Source of the DNA: Candidatus Kuenenia stuttgartensis
GTDB taxonomy: Bacteria > Planctomycetota > Planctomycetia > Pirellulales > UBA1268
DNA: 12,680 nucleotides
Assembly (NCBI GenBank): GCA_945876515.1
Contig: CAMCPF010000033.1
Coordinates: forward strand, 1-12,680
Reading direction: 5' to 3'
The first letter of the stretch is position 1, and each line of letters opens with the position of its first letter. Made by a program: the position numbers and the translations under genes. This document shows, one piece after another, positions 7,085-12,680 of this stretch. A model generated the notes under the pieces. The model saw only the letters and a list, made by a program, of their open reading frames with translations, searched no databases and was not told the origin of the DNA.

Positions 7085-7628
7085 CGGGAGTCGGACTGTC
7101 CTGGCCCGACGTGGTTGATCTCGGTGGCCGGCGTGACCACGGCCGTACCGGTGACCACGAGCGTCTTGCCCGTCAGCGGCCCAGCCTCGATCCGCTCCGC
7201 CTGGGGTACGTCGAGCTACCCGCCGGCCCCCTTCAGCCCCGCGATCGTACGGCCATGATCAAGGGGCGAGCGAGCGATTGCAGGCGGTTTGTCACGAGAG
7301 TCGAGCTGCGCGGAGCAGGGGAGTGGAACCGCGGCCCGCGAAGGGCCCACTCTCTCAAGCGAGCGCGCGAGCCCGGAGGGGCAAAAGACTTTTTCCCGAC
7401 CGATTCGGCGGCCGGCCCGGGCTGGGAGCTGCACCCGCCCTCTACCCCCATCACGCCAACGCAGAGAGCGGCTGCGAGACGCCCGTCGGGGATCGCCTTT
7501 GCCCCTCGAGGCCGCCGCTGGCGTTATTGCTGGTGGGGCACCGCTGGGATGCGAACCGCTCTCATAGTCACGTTCTGCACACGGCCACGAGCAGCCAGAC
7601 CTGACGCCAGGCGATCCGCCGGCGCCGG
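7085..7628. other. 544-bp intergenic region between convergent genes
   Basis: No intact gene is visible. The region lies between the plus-strand sulfotransferase and the minus-strand response regulator. It contains a decayed ligA fragment at 7117-7257. A 12-bp perfect palindrome GCCGGCGCCGGC (7618-7629) abuts the regulator stop and might act in 3'-end formation, though no T-run follows. The remaining part (7260-7610) is open in several frames only because it is GC-rich; I recognise nothing in it. Confidence 0.6.
7117..7257 (-). pseudogene. ligA: Decayed fragment of NAD-dependent DNA ligase (LigA), junction to BRCT domain
   Basis: Read on the minus strand, the conceptual peptide is HGRTIAGLKGAGG, a TAG stop (7218-7216), then LDVPQAERIEAGPLTGKTL and VVTGTAVVTPATEI. 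This follows the LigA pattern in which NR..I..L..AGV leads into a linker and the BRCT opening GPLAGKTLVVTGTL. Both flanks diverge: neither the catalytic domains upstream nor the rest of the BRCT domain downstream is recognisable. It is therefore a short remnant of about 47 codons with one nonsense codon, presumably a stray copy of a functional ligA elsewhere. Recognition is from motif memory, not from a search. Confidence 0.6.
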
Positions 7629-8420
7629 CTAGGCGTTGCCGCCGAGGATCTCCCGCAGCCGGATGGCCGGCAGCCGGCCGAGGGCGAGCGGCTCGACGCC
7701 CGTACCGAACGTGACCGTCGTCTCGGCCCGTGACTTCCACTCGATCTGATCGATCGTTGACGGTTGGACGATGCACGATCGGCCCACCCGCGCGAAGTGC
7801 TCGCCGGGCAGGCATTCGTCCCACTCGCTCAGCCGGCGGCGGAAAAGCACCACCCGCGGCGGTCCCTTGAGCGCAACCCGGGTGTAGTTGCGAAGCGATT
7901 CGATCCAGCAGATGTCGCCGACGGTCAGCGCCGCCGCCGTGGTCTTGCCGGCCAGCGTCACGCTGACCACGTCTTCGAGGCCCAGGACGGGCCCCTCGGT
8001 GGCCTCGTCCGACTCGAGGTCGTCGGCATCCGGCTCGCCATCCCCCTGTGGCCGGGCCCGCTCGCCGGCAGCTTGAGCCTGGATGCGGGCCACGGTGTCG
8101 GCCAGCCTCTCGGGATCGACCGGCTTCACGAGATAGTCGAGGGCCGCGGCGGCGAAGGCCTGCACCGCGTACATCTCGCGGGCCGTGACGAACACCACCT
8201 GCGTGTCGTCGGGCACGCTCGCGAGCAGGTCGAAGCCGGTGCCTCCGGGCATCTCCACGTCGAGAAACACGACGTCTGGCGGTCGCGACTCGAGGAAAGC
8301 CCGGGCTTCGGCGACGCTCCTGGCGACGCCGACCACGTCGATCTCCGGATGGGCGGAGAGCAGTTCGCGCATTCGTGCACTGGCGAGCGGTTCGTCGTCG
8401 ACGAGCAGGGCTGTGGGCAT
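7629..8420 (-). CDS. LytTR-family two-component response regulator
   Basis: The 263-residue product has an N-terminal receiver domain (1-112) with acidic pair D8-D9, phosphoacceptor D54 in FLDVEMP, T79 and K99 (DYLVKPV), all expected positions. An acidic linker (about 120-150, GDGEPDADDLESDEATEGP) joins a LytTR DNA-binding domain (about 153-260) with ICWIESLRNYTRVAL, FRRRLSEWDECLPGEHFARVGRSC and a typical end. LytTR domains bind pairs of about 9-bp direct repeats and usually activate promoters. The partner kinase is encoded 45 bp upstream on the same strand, so the two form an operon. Candidate binding sites lie upstream of the kinase gene and in front of both PEP-CTERM genes. The start ATG at 8420 has no strong Shine-Dalgarno. 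Confidence 0.95.
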   Translation of the reverse strand: MPTALLVDDEPLASARMRELLSAHPEIDVVGVARSVAEARAFLESRPPDVVFLDVEMPGGTGFDLLASVPDDTQVVFVTAREMYAVQAFAAAALDYLVKPVDPERLADTVARIQAQAAGERARPQGDGEPDADDLESDEATEGPVLGLEDVVSVTLAGKTTAAALTVGDICWIESLRNYTRVALKGPPRVVLFRRRLSEWDECLPGEHFARVGRSCIVQPSTIDQIEWKSRAETTVTFGTGVEPLALGRLPAIRLREILGGNA

Positions 8421-8465
8421 GTGATGTCCGGGAGATGACGGGTGGGACGCGCGGATGAGTGCGGG

Positions 8466-9677
8466 TCAATCGGCGTGAGAGACCATCGTCGCCTCGGGGG
8501 AGGCCGGTGGCGGCTGCTTGAGCGTCGCCGGCATCCGAACCACGACCCGCACCCAGCCGCCGTCGCGATCCGCGTCGATCACGGTGTCGACGGTGGCGCG
8601 TTCGTCGATGAGCAGGGCGAGCCGCTTCCTCAGCGAGCGGATCCCCGTGGAGGGCGACCGTGTCTTGTCCGGCGGCACCCAGCGGCCCGAGTTGGCGACC
8701 ACCACCTCGAGCCAGCCCGCAGTCAACGTGGCCGTCACCTCCACCTTCAGCGGCATGCTGCTCGTCTTGGCCCCGTAGTGCAGCGCGTTCTCCAGGAGCG
8801 GCTGGATCAGCATCGGCGGCACGAGCACGGAGTGGGCCGCCCGGTCGCAGGTGACGCGGCAGACGAGATTCTCCCCGAATCGGGCCTGCTGCACGGAAAG
8901 GTATTTCTCCAGCGCCTGCAGTTCTCGCGACAGCGGCTCGAACGTGCGGGCCTCGCCGAGTGTGAACCTCAGGTAGTCGGCGAGGTCGCGGGTCACGGTC
9001 TCCACGGCGTCGGAATCGTGCTTGCTGGCCACCACGGCGTTGAGCGCATTGAAGAGGAAGTGGGGATTCATCTGCTCCTGCAGTTGCCGCACCTCGAACT
9101 TCCGGGCCAATGCCTCCGCCTTGAGCATCCGCAGCTCCACGTCGATCGCGGTCGCCTCGTTCTCCGCGAGCAGGATCTGGGTCTTGAAGAGATCCTGGAT
9201 CATCTCCAGTCCGAAGATACTCGCGCACCAGAAGCCCGCCGCGATCAGCCGGGGCACGAGCGGCCCGAGGGTCGTCTCGCCGGTCCAGTCGGCGGGCCCG
9301 CCCACGCTGCAGGCGATGAGCAGCCGCATCGACGCCCCGAGCGCCGACACCGCCACCATCACCATCAGCGACCACCGCACCCTCCGCGGCAGGCGGCGGA
9401 TCGGTGGCATCTCGAACAGCCGATACACGAGGGTCGAGATCACGAAGCCCGTGCCAATCCGTAGCGTCATCGCCAGCCACGGCGTCGGATCGGCAGGCTT
9501 CAGGGCCGTGCTCAGCCCAAGCACGGACGCACCGATTGCGAGCCAGAAAACAATCTGGAACGACCAGAAGATCCGCACCTGCCACCGCGGGAGCGAGTCA
9601 CGCAGGGCCGTGATGTGCGGTGGCGCGACGCCCGTCGCGTTCGTACTGCATGTGTGCCCGAAGGGCTGGTGATCCAT
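8466..9677 (-). CDS. LytS/YehU-type sensor histidine kinase (His_kinase family)
   Basis: From ATG at 9677 the product has 403 residues. Four hydrophobic segments form the membrane sensor: IFWSFQIVFWLAIGASVLGL, WLAMTLRIGTGFVISTLVY, WSLMVMVAVSALGASMRLLI and LVPRLIAAGFWCASIFGLEM. A coiled-coil-like helix leads to the phosphoacceptor motif QMNPHFLFNALNAVVA (H206). The HATPase domain shows the N box PLLENALHYG (N297) and the glycine box STGIRSLRKRL. This is the family that pairs with LytTR regulators, and such a regulator follows 45 bp downstream. No extracellular domain of note is seen, so the signal is probably sensed in or at the membrane. The frame stays open to 9866, but the added residues look non-coding. 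The segment for the second TM helix (9388-9461) is duplicated downstream at 10902-10975. Confidence 0.92.
   Translation of the reverse strand: MDHQPFGHTCSTNATGVAPPHITALRDSLPRWQVRIFWSFQIVFWLAIGASVLGLSTALKPADPTPWLAMTLRIGTGFVISTLVYRLFEMPPIRRLPRRVRWSLMVMVAVSALGASMRLLIACSVGGPADWTGETTLGPLVPRLIAAGFWCASIFGLEMIQDLFKTQILLAENEATAIDVELRMLKAEALARKFEVRQLQEQMNPHFLFNALNAVVASKHDSDAVETVTRDLADYLRFTLGEARTFEPLSRELQALEKYLSVQQARFGENLVCRVTCDRAAHSVLVPPMLIQPLLENALHYGAKTSSMPLKVEVTATLTAGWLEVVVANSGRWVPPDKTRSPSTGIRSLRKRLALLIDERATVDTVIDADRDGGWVRVVVRMPATLKQPPPASPEATMVSHAD
9388..9461. repeat. Kinase-internal segment, parent copy of a 74-bp duplication
   Basis: This 74-bp stretch codes for the second TM helix of the kinase (read on the minus strand). 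It matches 10902-10975 at 72 of 74 positions; differences are at 9421 (C/T) and 9458 (T/G). Confidence 0.9.
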
Positions 9678-9896
9678 GAACGGCGCCGTCTGACGAGCGT
9701 GAAATTGATCAACGCGGGAAGGCCGCTCGCCCAACTGGAAACAGCTTCGCGACGAGCGACGCGGACGAGTCATCAGTATGACCGCGATCACCTCGGCAAT
9801 CGACCCGTGCTGCACGGTGGCACCCCACCTGCTCGAGCCCACGAGCCTCCCGAACCGGCTGCACACAACGTCGCCGCGCGACCGTCACGGCCGCTC

Positions 9897-9999
9897 CGGC
9901 GCCAGTTCGTGCGCACCGGCGCGCCAGTTCGTGCACGACGTTCCCGATTCGTGCGCGCCATTCCCGATTCGGCATTTTGCCCGGGATAGAGCGTTGACG
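9897..9999 (+). repeat. 103-bp duplicated upstream element, copy 1
   Basis: Matches 11001-11103 at about 96 of 103 positions, without gaps. Both copies begin CGGCGCCAGTTCGTGCGC and end in GGGATAGAGCGTTGACG, and both lie upstream of a PEP-CTERM gene (113 and 66 bp from the start codon). Similarity stops right after the TTGACG box. Confidence 0.93.
9902..9972 (+). promoter_or_regulatory. Candidate LytTR regulator binding array, copy 1 (four 9-mers)
   Basis: Four similar 9-mers recur at 22, 20 and 20 bp: CCAGTTCGT (9902-9910), CCAGTTCGT (9924-9932), CCGATTCGT (9944-9952) and CCGATTCGG (9964-9972). The published LytTR consensus is [TA][AC][CA]GTTN[AG][TG] in direct repeats with a 12-13 bp spacer. 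The first two match 8 of 9 positions with a 13-bp spacer and resemble the AlgR core CCGTTCGTC; the last two fit less well. The array ends 21 bp before the -35-like box, a normal place for an activator. The LytTR regulator is encoded about 1.5 kb away. The binding assignment is an inference. Confidence 0.5.
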
Positions 10000-10022
10000 A
10001 AGTGGTTCCACCCCGGTGGAAT
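9994..10022 (+). promoter_or_regulatory. Candidate promoter of PEP-CTERM gene 1
   Basis: TTGACG (9994-9999), 17 bp, TGGAAT (10017-10022): 5/6 and 4/6 matches to the sigma70 boxes. The -35 is the last part of the duplicated element and the -10 lies in unique sequence. The weak -10 would fit a promoter needing an activator. Confidence 0.4.
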
Positions 10023-10111
10023 GCGACCCAACATCGGTTGATCTGCTTCAGCCTGTCTGCCCGTCCAAATTTTGTTTTTGTCAGTTTGATCCCACCAGAG
10101 ACGATTCGCTC

Positions 10112-10771
10112 ATGAAAAGTGCCACGGTTTCGTTTGCCGAGCTACTCCGCGTTCTCACTGCCATCGCAGCTCTTGTCGCCGGAGCAGGGGTTCTGTCGCT
10201 TGGGAACGAGGCCACGGCAGGCATCGTCTACAACGGCAGCCCCGGTTTTAGTCAAACCGGCAGTTTCTTCGGCACCTACAACATGCTGCCGAATCCCTCC
10301 CCCAACGAAGGAGGTTTCTTCCTGATCCAGAATGCGGTGCAGCCAGGACCCCCACAGCCGTTCCCTCCTTTCACCCCAGGTCCCAGCCAGCCGACCTCCG
10401 CCAGTCTTTCATCGTACAGTGACAGTCATTTTTCCTTCGCCGCTTTCGACCAAGTCGTGAACTCCTCTTTGATCTCTCCATCCAACACGGGGATCGGCCT
10501 CGTCAATGGGTCGTACTACGTCGCTTTTGATGTCGTGGACCAGGCAAATGCAAACGCCGTCTATTACGGATGGATGAATGTGACGGCCAGCGGGATCGAC
10601 ACCCTGAGCACCGTGTCATTCACCCTCAACGAGTGGGCCTACGACAACACCGGGGCATCGATCAGGGTTGGCCAAGTCAGCGCCGTCCCCGAGCCCTCGA
10701 CCTATGCGATGGCCATCGCGGGGCTGGCCTGTGGTGGCTGGCAGGCGTTCCGGCGTCGTCGGACACGCTGA
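10112..10771 (+). CDS. PEP-CTERM sorting-domain protein 1
   Basis: The 219-residue product is exported and sorted. A signal peptide (about 1-36, LLRVLTAIAALVAGAGVLSL) is followed by a Ser/Asn/Gly-rich middle with a proline-rich stretch near 77-94 (VQPGPPQPFPPFTPGP). The C-terminus is the PEP-CTERM tripartite signal: VPEPS at 192-196, a hydrophobic helix TYAMAIAGLACGG, and an RRRR cluster. Exosortase recognises this tail in the inner membrane. The middle domain matches no family I can name. ATG at 10112 is chosen because the signal peptide begins there; the frame is open upstream to 10016 but those residues look untranslated. No clear Shine-Dalgarno is seen. Start region and tail are nearly identical to those of the gene at 11169, and GC content is lower than in the DUF operon. 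Confidence 0.9.
   Translation: MKSATVSFAELLRVLTAIAALVAGAGVLSLGNEATAGIVYNGSPGFSQTGSFFGTYNMLPNPSPNEGGFFLIQNAVQPGPPQPFPPFTPGPSQPTSASLSSYSDSHFSFAAFDQVVNSSLISPSNTGIGLVNGSYYVAFDVVDQANANAVYYGWMNVTASGIDTLSTVSFTLNEWAYDNTGASIRVGQVSAVPEPSTYAMAIAGLACGGWQAFRRRRTR
10685..10764 (+). repeat. PEP-CTERM tail repeat, copy 1
   Basis: These 80 bp coding for the VPEPS tail match 11805-11884 at 78 of 80 positions (differences at 10690 and 10746). Even silent positions are kept, which points to recent duplication or gene conversion rather than selection on the protein alone. Confidence 0.93.
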
Positions 10772-10901
10772 CCCGAGCCCGTCGCGGCACTTGCGATCTT
10801 GACTTTTTCCCTTGGTTCTTGATCCATCCGGGATACCAGACGGAGCTGGTCGGGCTCGATGCTGGAAACAGCATCGGCGTAGGCGTCGACGACCGGCCGC
10901 G

Positions 10902-10975
10902 GGCAGGCGGCGGATCGGTGGCATCTCGAACAGCTGATACACGAGGGTCGAGATCACGAAGCCCGTGCCAAGCCG
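10902..10975 (-). pseudogene. 74-bp fragment of the histidine kinase gene (duplication remnant)
   Basis: Read on the minus strand it encodes GTGFVISTLVYQLFEMPPIR, the second TM helix of the kinase at 8466-9677, with 72 of 74 bases identical to 9388-9461. No other part of the kinase gene is present on either side, so it is a remnant and cannot be functional as a gene. It lies upstream of the second operator-like element in the same order as in the parent locus, marking the left end of a tandem duplication. Confidence 0.88.
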
Positions 10976-11000
10976 CGGACCATGGCTGGGCCTCCCTCTT

Positions 11001-11103
11001 CGGCGCCAGTTCGTGCGCGCCGGTGCGCCAGTTCGTGCACGATTTTCCCGATTCGTGCGCGCCCTTCCCGATTCGGCATTTTGTGCGGGATAGAGCGTTG
11101 ACG
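11001..11103 (+). repeat. 103-bp duplicated upstream element, copy 2
   Basis: Gapless counterpart of 9897-9999 at a constant offset of 1104 bp, with about seven substitutions. It ends in the same TTGACG box and lies 66 bp upstream of PEP-CTERM gene 2. Confidence 0.93.
11006..11076 (+). promoter_or_regulatory. Candidate LytTR regulator binding array, copy 2
   Basis: The four 9-mers recur at 11006-11014 (CCAGTTCGT), 11028-11036 (CCAGTTCGT), 11048-11056 (CCGATTCGT) and 11068-11076 (CCGATTCGG). All four are unchanged relative to copy 1, while the substitutions of the 103-bp element fall between or after them. This preservation supports a binding function; direct evidence is absent. Confidence 0.5.
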
Positions 11104-11126
11104 GACAGCGGCAAAACGCTTGAATT
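11098..11126 (+). promoter_or_regulatory. Candidate promoter of PEP-CTERM gene 2
   Basis: TTGACG (11098-11103), 17 bp, TGAATT (11121-11126). The -35 is shared with gene 1; the -10 is poor (3/6) but has the same spacing. Dependence on an activator would be expected if this is the promoter. Confidence 0.35.
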
Positions 11127-11168
11127 GCCGCACCGCAGCAGTCTTGTCTCTCCCTCAGGGATGCGCTC

Positions 11169-11897
11169 ATGAAAAGGTCCACGGTTTCGTTTGCCCGCCT
11201 GACCCGCGTTGGCGTTGCCATCACCGTGCTTGCCATGGCTGCAGGACTCGCCTCACTGCCGGGCGATGCGATGGCAAACCCCGTGTACACCTTCGACAAT
11301 CTTGCCGGTGCTCAAATCGACGGGGATCGTGTCAACAGCACGGGCCGCGGAATGGCCCAGGCATTCGTCGTCAATGCCAGCAGTTCCTTGGCATCGGCCG
11401 TCTTCGGCATCTACAACCTGAATGGCACCACGGGGACTCTGAATGCCGCACTGTACAGCGTCAACGGGTCGTCGACGGCTTCGTACAGCATCGGGTCACA
11501 GATCGGATCCACCGCCTCGTTGAGCGCCCTCTCTTTGCCCACCAGCGGCGCCTACACCACCATTGACGTCTCGGCGTTGCAGTGGGATGTGATTTCCGGC
11601 AACAACTACGCGGTGGCTCTCTGGTCCGGTGCCAACTGGAATAATCCTGACGGTGGCGGAGGCGGGGTTTATTGGGTCGGAGGGAGTTCCACTCCTGATA
11701 ACCGTACTCGATTCAACAATTGGAACGCGTTGGCCTCCGACCCTTGGGAGAATTGGGGTAACGCCACGACAGGTTTTTCTCTCGGGTTGGTTGCTGTCCA
11801 AGCGGTCCCTGAGCCCTCGACCTATGCGATGGCCATCGCGGGGCTGGCCTGTGGTGGCTGGCAGGTGTTCCGGCGTCGTCGGACTTGCGTCGGCTGA
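11169..11897 (+). CDS. PEP-CTERM sorting-domain protein 2, choice-of-anchor-R-like
   Basis: The 242-residue product has a signal peptide (about 1-36, VGVAITVLAMAAGLASLPGDA). Its middle domain holds GMAQAFVVNASSSLASAVFG, ALYSVNGSS and YTTIDVSALQWDVISGNNYAVAL, a beta-rich pattern resembling choice-of-anchor R domains. The PEP-CTERM tail has VPEPS at 213-217, a hydrophobic helix and RRRR. Gly/Asn/Trp-rich sequence (NNPDGGGGGVYWVGG) precedes the tail. Choice-of-anchor domains occur in surface proteins bearing different cell-wall or membrane anchors; the ligand is unknown. AGGGA lies 8 nt before the ATG at 11169. Signal peptide start (MKRSTVSFARLTRV versus MKSATVSFAELLRV) and tail match gene 1, whereas the middle does not, so the gene looks like a mosaic built in a duplicated frame. 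Confidence 0.9.
   Translation: MKRSTVSFARLTRVGVAITVLAMAAGLASLPGDAMANPVYTFDNLAGAQIDGDRVNSTGRGMAQAFVVNASSSLASAVFGIYNLNGTTGTLNAALYSVNGSSTASYSIGSQIGSTASLSALSLPTSGAYTTIDVSALQWDVISGNNYAVALWSGANWNNPDGGGGGVYWVGGSSTPDNRTRFNNWNALASDPWENWGNATTGFSLGLVAVQAVPEPSTYAMAIAGLACGGWQVFRRRRTCVG
11805..11884 (+). repeat. PEP-CTERM tail repeat, copy 2
   Basis: Counterpart of 10685-10764, offset 1120 bp, 78 of 80 identical. Similarity ends one codon before the end of the Arg cluster region, so the last residues differ (TCVG versus TR). Confidence 0.93.
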
Positions 11898-12451
11898 GTT
11901 CCTCGACCGGCGCGCCGATCTGGTGCAGGTCCATGACGACCGCGCCGTCTTTCAGGCCTCGCCCGACGAGCTACCTGCGATCGACAGCCAAAGCCTCTGA
12001 GCCCTGCCGGACGCGAGGGATCAACGAAGCCGCCGGATGGCCAGACGCGGAGCTCCTCCGCGCCGACACCCGAAAAACGCCACGGCCGGGGGGAAGGCAG
12101 GCGCTCCGGGTACCGCCCGGTGGGGGCCGGGAAACGGGCCGCGCGGCACACGAGCCACTGATCAGCTCGGCAATGGCTGCGGACGTGCCATCGACCAGGC
12201 TATCCGCCATTCGCGCTCAGTGGCGGCCCTCCTGGGAGCGATATGGATTCTGACAGGTGCCGAAGGCCGCCCGCGGTCTCCGGCCATCCGCGAACTGCCG
12301 CTGACTGGACTGTCGTTCGCCTTTCCTCGTCCGGCGTGGTGGAGTCTTCCGTTTTCGTCGAGGCAGGGCTATCCTGCGCCGCTGATCTCAGGTGTTCTGC
12401 CAATCGCCTGAATCCTCTGCACACCGTCATTTCTCGCCGCTCGGGCTTCCC
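11898..12451. other. 554-bp intergenic region with a possible gene remnant
   Basis: No intact gene is supported. At 11898-11970 the minus strand can be read as LVGRGLKDGAVVMDLHQIGA followed by PVEEL. This recalls the C-terminal end of RND-efflux membrane-fusion proteins (GLKDGDRVVVDGLQ..RPGAPV), with a stop just upstream; it is a tentative remnant. From 12000 to 12385 I see nothing recognisable on either strand. A TATCCT at 12370-12375 could be a -10 box for the next gene, but no convincing -35 is paired with it. Confidence 0.5.
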
Positions 12452-12680
12452 TTGGCTGCCACACCGACGATTCTGCTGACAGGAGCCACGGGGCTCCTCG
12501 GTTCATACATCCTGCGGGATCTGTTGTTGGCGAACGTGCCGGTGGCAGTGATCGTCCGCCCCGCACGCCGCTTGAATGCTCAGACGCGGGTGGCCGCGAT
12601 CGTGCGGGCATGGGAGGAGTCGCTCGGTGTCAGCCTCCCAATGCCCACGGTGCTCGTCGGCGAGCTCGGGCAGCCACGCT
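12452..12680 (+). CDS. NAD(P)-dependent extended SDR (epimerase / thioester-reductase-like), N-terminal part
   Basis: About 76 codons are visible before the right edge. The Rossmann nucleotide-binding motif TILLTGATGLLGSYILRDLL (GxTGxxG) is at the very N-terminus, followed by VPVAVIVRPAR, where the Arg after the second strand suggests NADP preference. AWEESLGVSLPMPTVLVGEL resembles the region in NAD_binding_4/thioester reductase-like and SDR family proteins. The reaction cannot be narrowed down with the catalytic YxxxK outside the window. There is no ATG in frame: TTG at 12452 places the motif at the usual distance from the N-terminus and is preferred; GTG at 12392 is the alternative, with a stop at 12383-12385 limiting the frame. 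Neither has a clear Shine-Dalgarno. Confidence 0.75.
   Translation, partial: MAATPTILLTGATGLLGSYILRDLLLANVPVAVIVRPARRLNAQTRVAAIVRAWEESLGVSLPMPTVLVGELGQPR

Larger units (their letters stand above)
9678..10111. other. 434-bp divergent regulatory region between kinase and PEP-CTERM gene 1
   Basis: The region separates the minus-strand kinase operon from the plus-strand PEP-CTERM gene. The kinase-proximal part (9678-9896) shows no gene or clear promoter. The other part holds the duplicated operator-like element (9897-9999) and a candidate promoter (9994-10022) for the PEP-CTERM gene, followed by an untranslated leader of roughly 80 nt. Confidence 0.7.
10772..11168. other. 397-bp region between the PEP-CTERM genes
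   Basis: No intact gene. The first 130 bp (10772-10901) appear unique and include a perfect 8-bp hairpin CGATGCTG-GAAA-CAGCATCG (10857-10876) with a GNRA loop; no T-run follows, so it is not a standard terminator. Next come the kinase-gene fragment (10902-10975), a 25-bp spacer, the operator-like element (11001-11103) and a leader with the sequence TCAGGGATGCGCTC before the start codon of gene 2. Confidence 0.7.

Noticed and set aside
7531..7560. A tRNA 3'-end-like string (minus strand GGTTCGCATCCCAGCGG then TGCCCCACCA).
   Set aside because: The T stem does not pair, position 58 is not A, and no matching 5' acceptor strand or anticodon arm exists within 100 nt. Not a tRNA; at most a chance match.
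7216..9585. Very long minus-strand open frame of about 789 codons.
   Set aside because: It overlaps the response regulator and kinase genes in another frame, is extremely Arg/Pro/Gly-rich and has no recognisable domain. It is a GC-driven shadow of the real genes.
9678..9866. N-terminal extension of the kinase to position 9866.
   Set aside because: The extra 63 residues show no domain or membrane segment and would intrude on the intergenic regulatory region; ATG at 9677 precedes the first TM segment properly.
9902..9972. Regularly spaced short repeats that could be taken for a CRISPR array or replication iterons.
   Set aside because: The units are only 9 bp with 20-22 bp period, occur twice in front of genes, and there are no cas or rep genes. 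A regulator-binding array fits better.
10016..10111. Upstream start of PEP-CTERM gene 1 at 10016.
   Set aside because: The signal peptide begins at the ATG at 10112, matching the paralog's start; the upstream codons overlap the candidate -10 box.
11161..11172. Mini open frame ATG CGC TCA TGA overlapping the start of PEP-CTERM gene 2.
   Set aside because: Only three codons, not conserved in front of gene 1, and probably chance.

Overview
The window reads as chromosomal DNA of a high-GC planctomycete, most likely near the Pirellulales. The evidence is a paired PSCyt1/DUF1549/DUF1553 gene and DUF1501 gene, two PEP-CTERM proteins with VPEPS tails, and an HTTM membrane protein. That genome assignment is an inference from gene content.

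Layout. Positions 1-720 (minus strand) hold the N-terminal part of a class IV aminotransferase preceded by tRNA-Ala(GGC), which has a near-consensus sigma70 promoter. Positions 873-6285 (plus) form a tight operon of a one-TM unknown protein, an HTTM protein (ATGA overlap), a diheme-type PSCyt1/DUF1549/DUF1553 protein and a Tat-exported DUF1501 protein. The 3' end of the DUF1501 gene is repeated as a 42-bp copy 126 bp downstream, with three hairpins in between. A small sulfotransferase-like gene follows at 6458-7084. Positions 7085-7628 hold no intact gene but contain a decayed fragment of the ligA BRCT region. Positions 7629-9677 (minus) encode a two-component system, a LytS/YehU-type membrane kinase and a LytTR response regulator. 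Positions 9678-11897 carry two plus-strand PEP-CTERM genes. The window ends in the start of a Rossmann-fold NAD(P)-dependent epimerase/thioester-reductase-like gene.

Most interesting part. Each PEP-CTERM gene is preceded by the same ~103-bp element (9897-9999 and 11001-11103, about 93% identical). It holds four evenly spaced 9-mers. The first two, CCAGTTCGT at 22-bp period, fit the known LytTR-domain binding pattern in 8 of 9 positions and in spacing. The element ends in a TTGACG -35-like box. The LytTR regulator is encoded next door, so the kinase, regulator and two exosortase-sorted envelope proteins may form one regulatory unit. The second gene appears to come from a tandem duplication: a 74-bp piece of the kinase gene lies upstream of it, in the same order as in the parent locus. 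The two proteins share signal peptide and sorting tail but not the middle domain.
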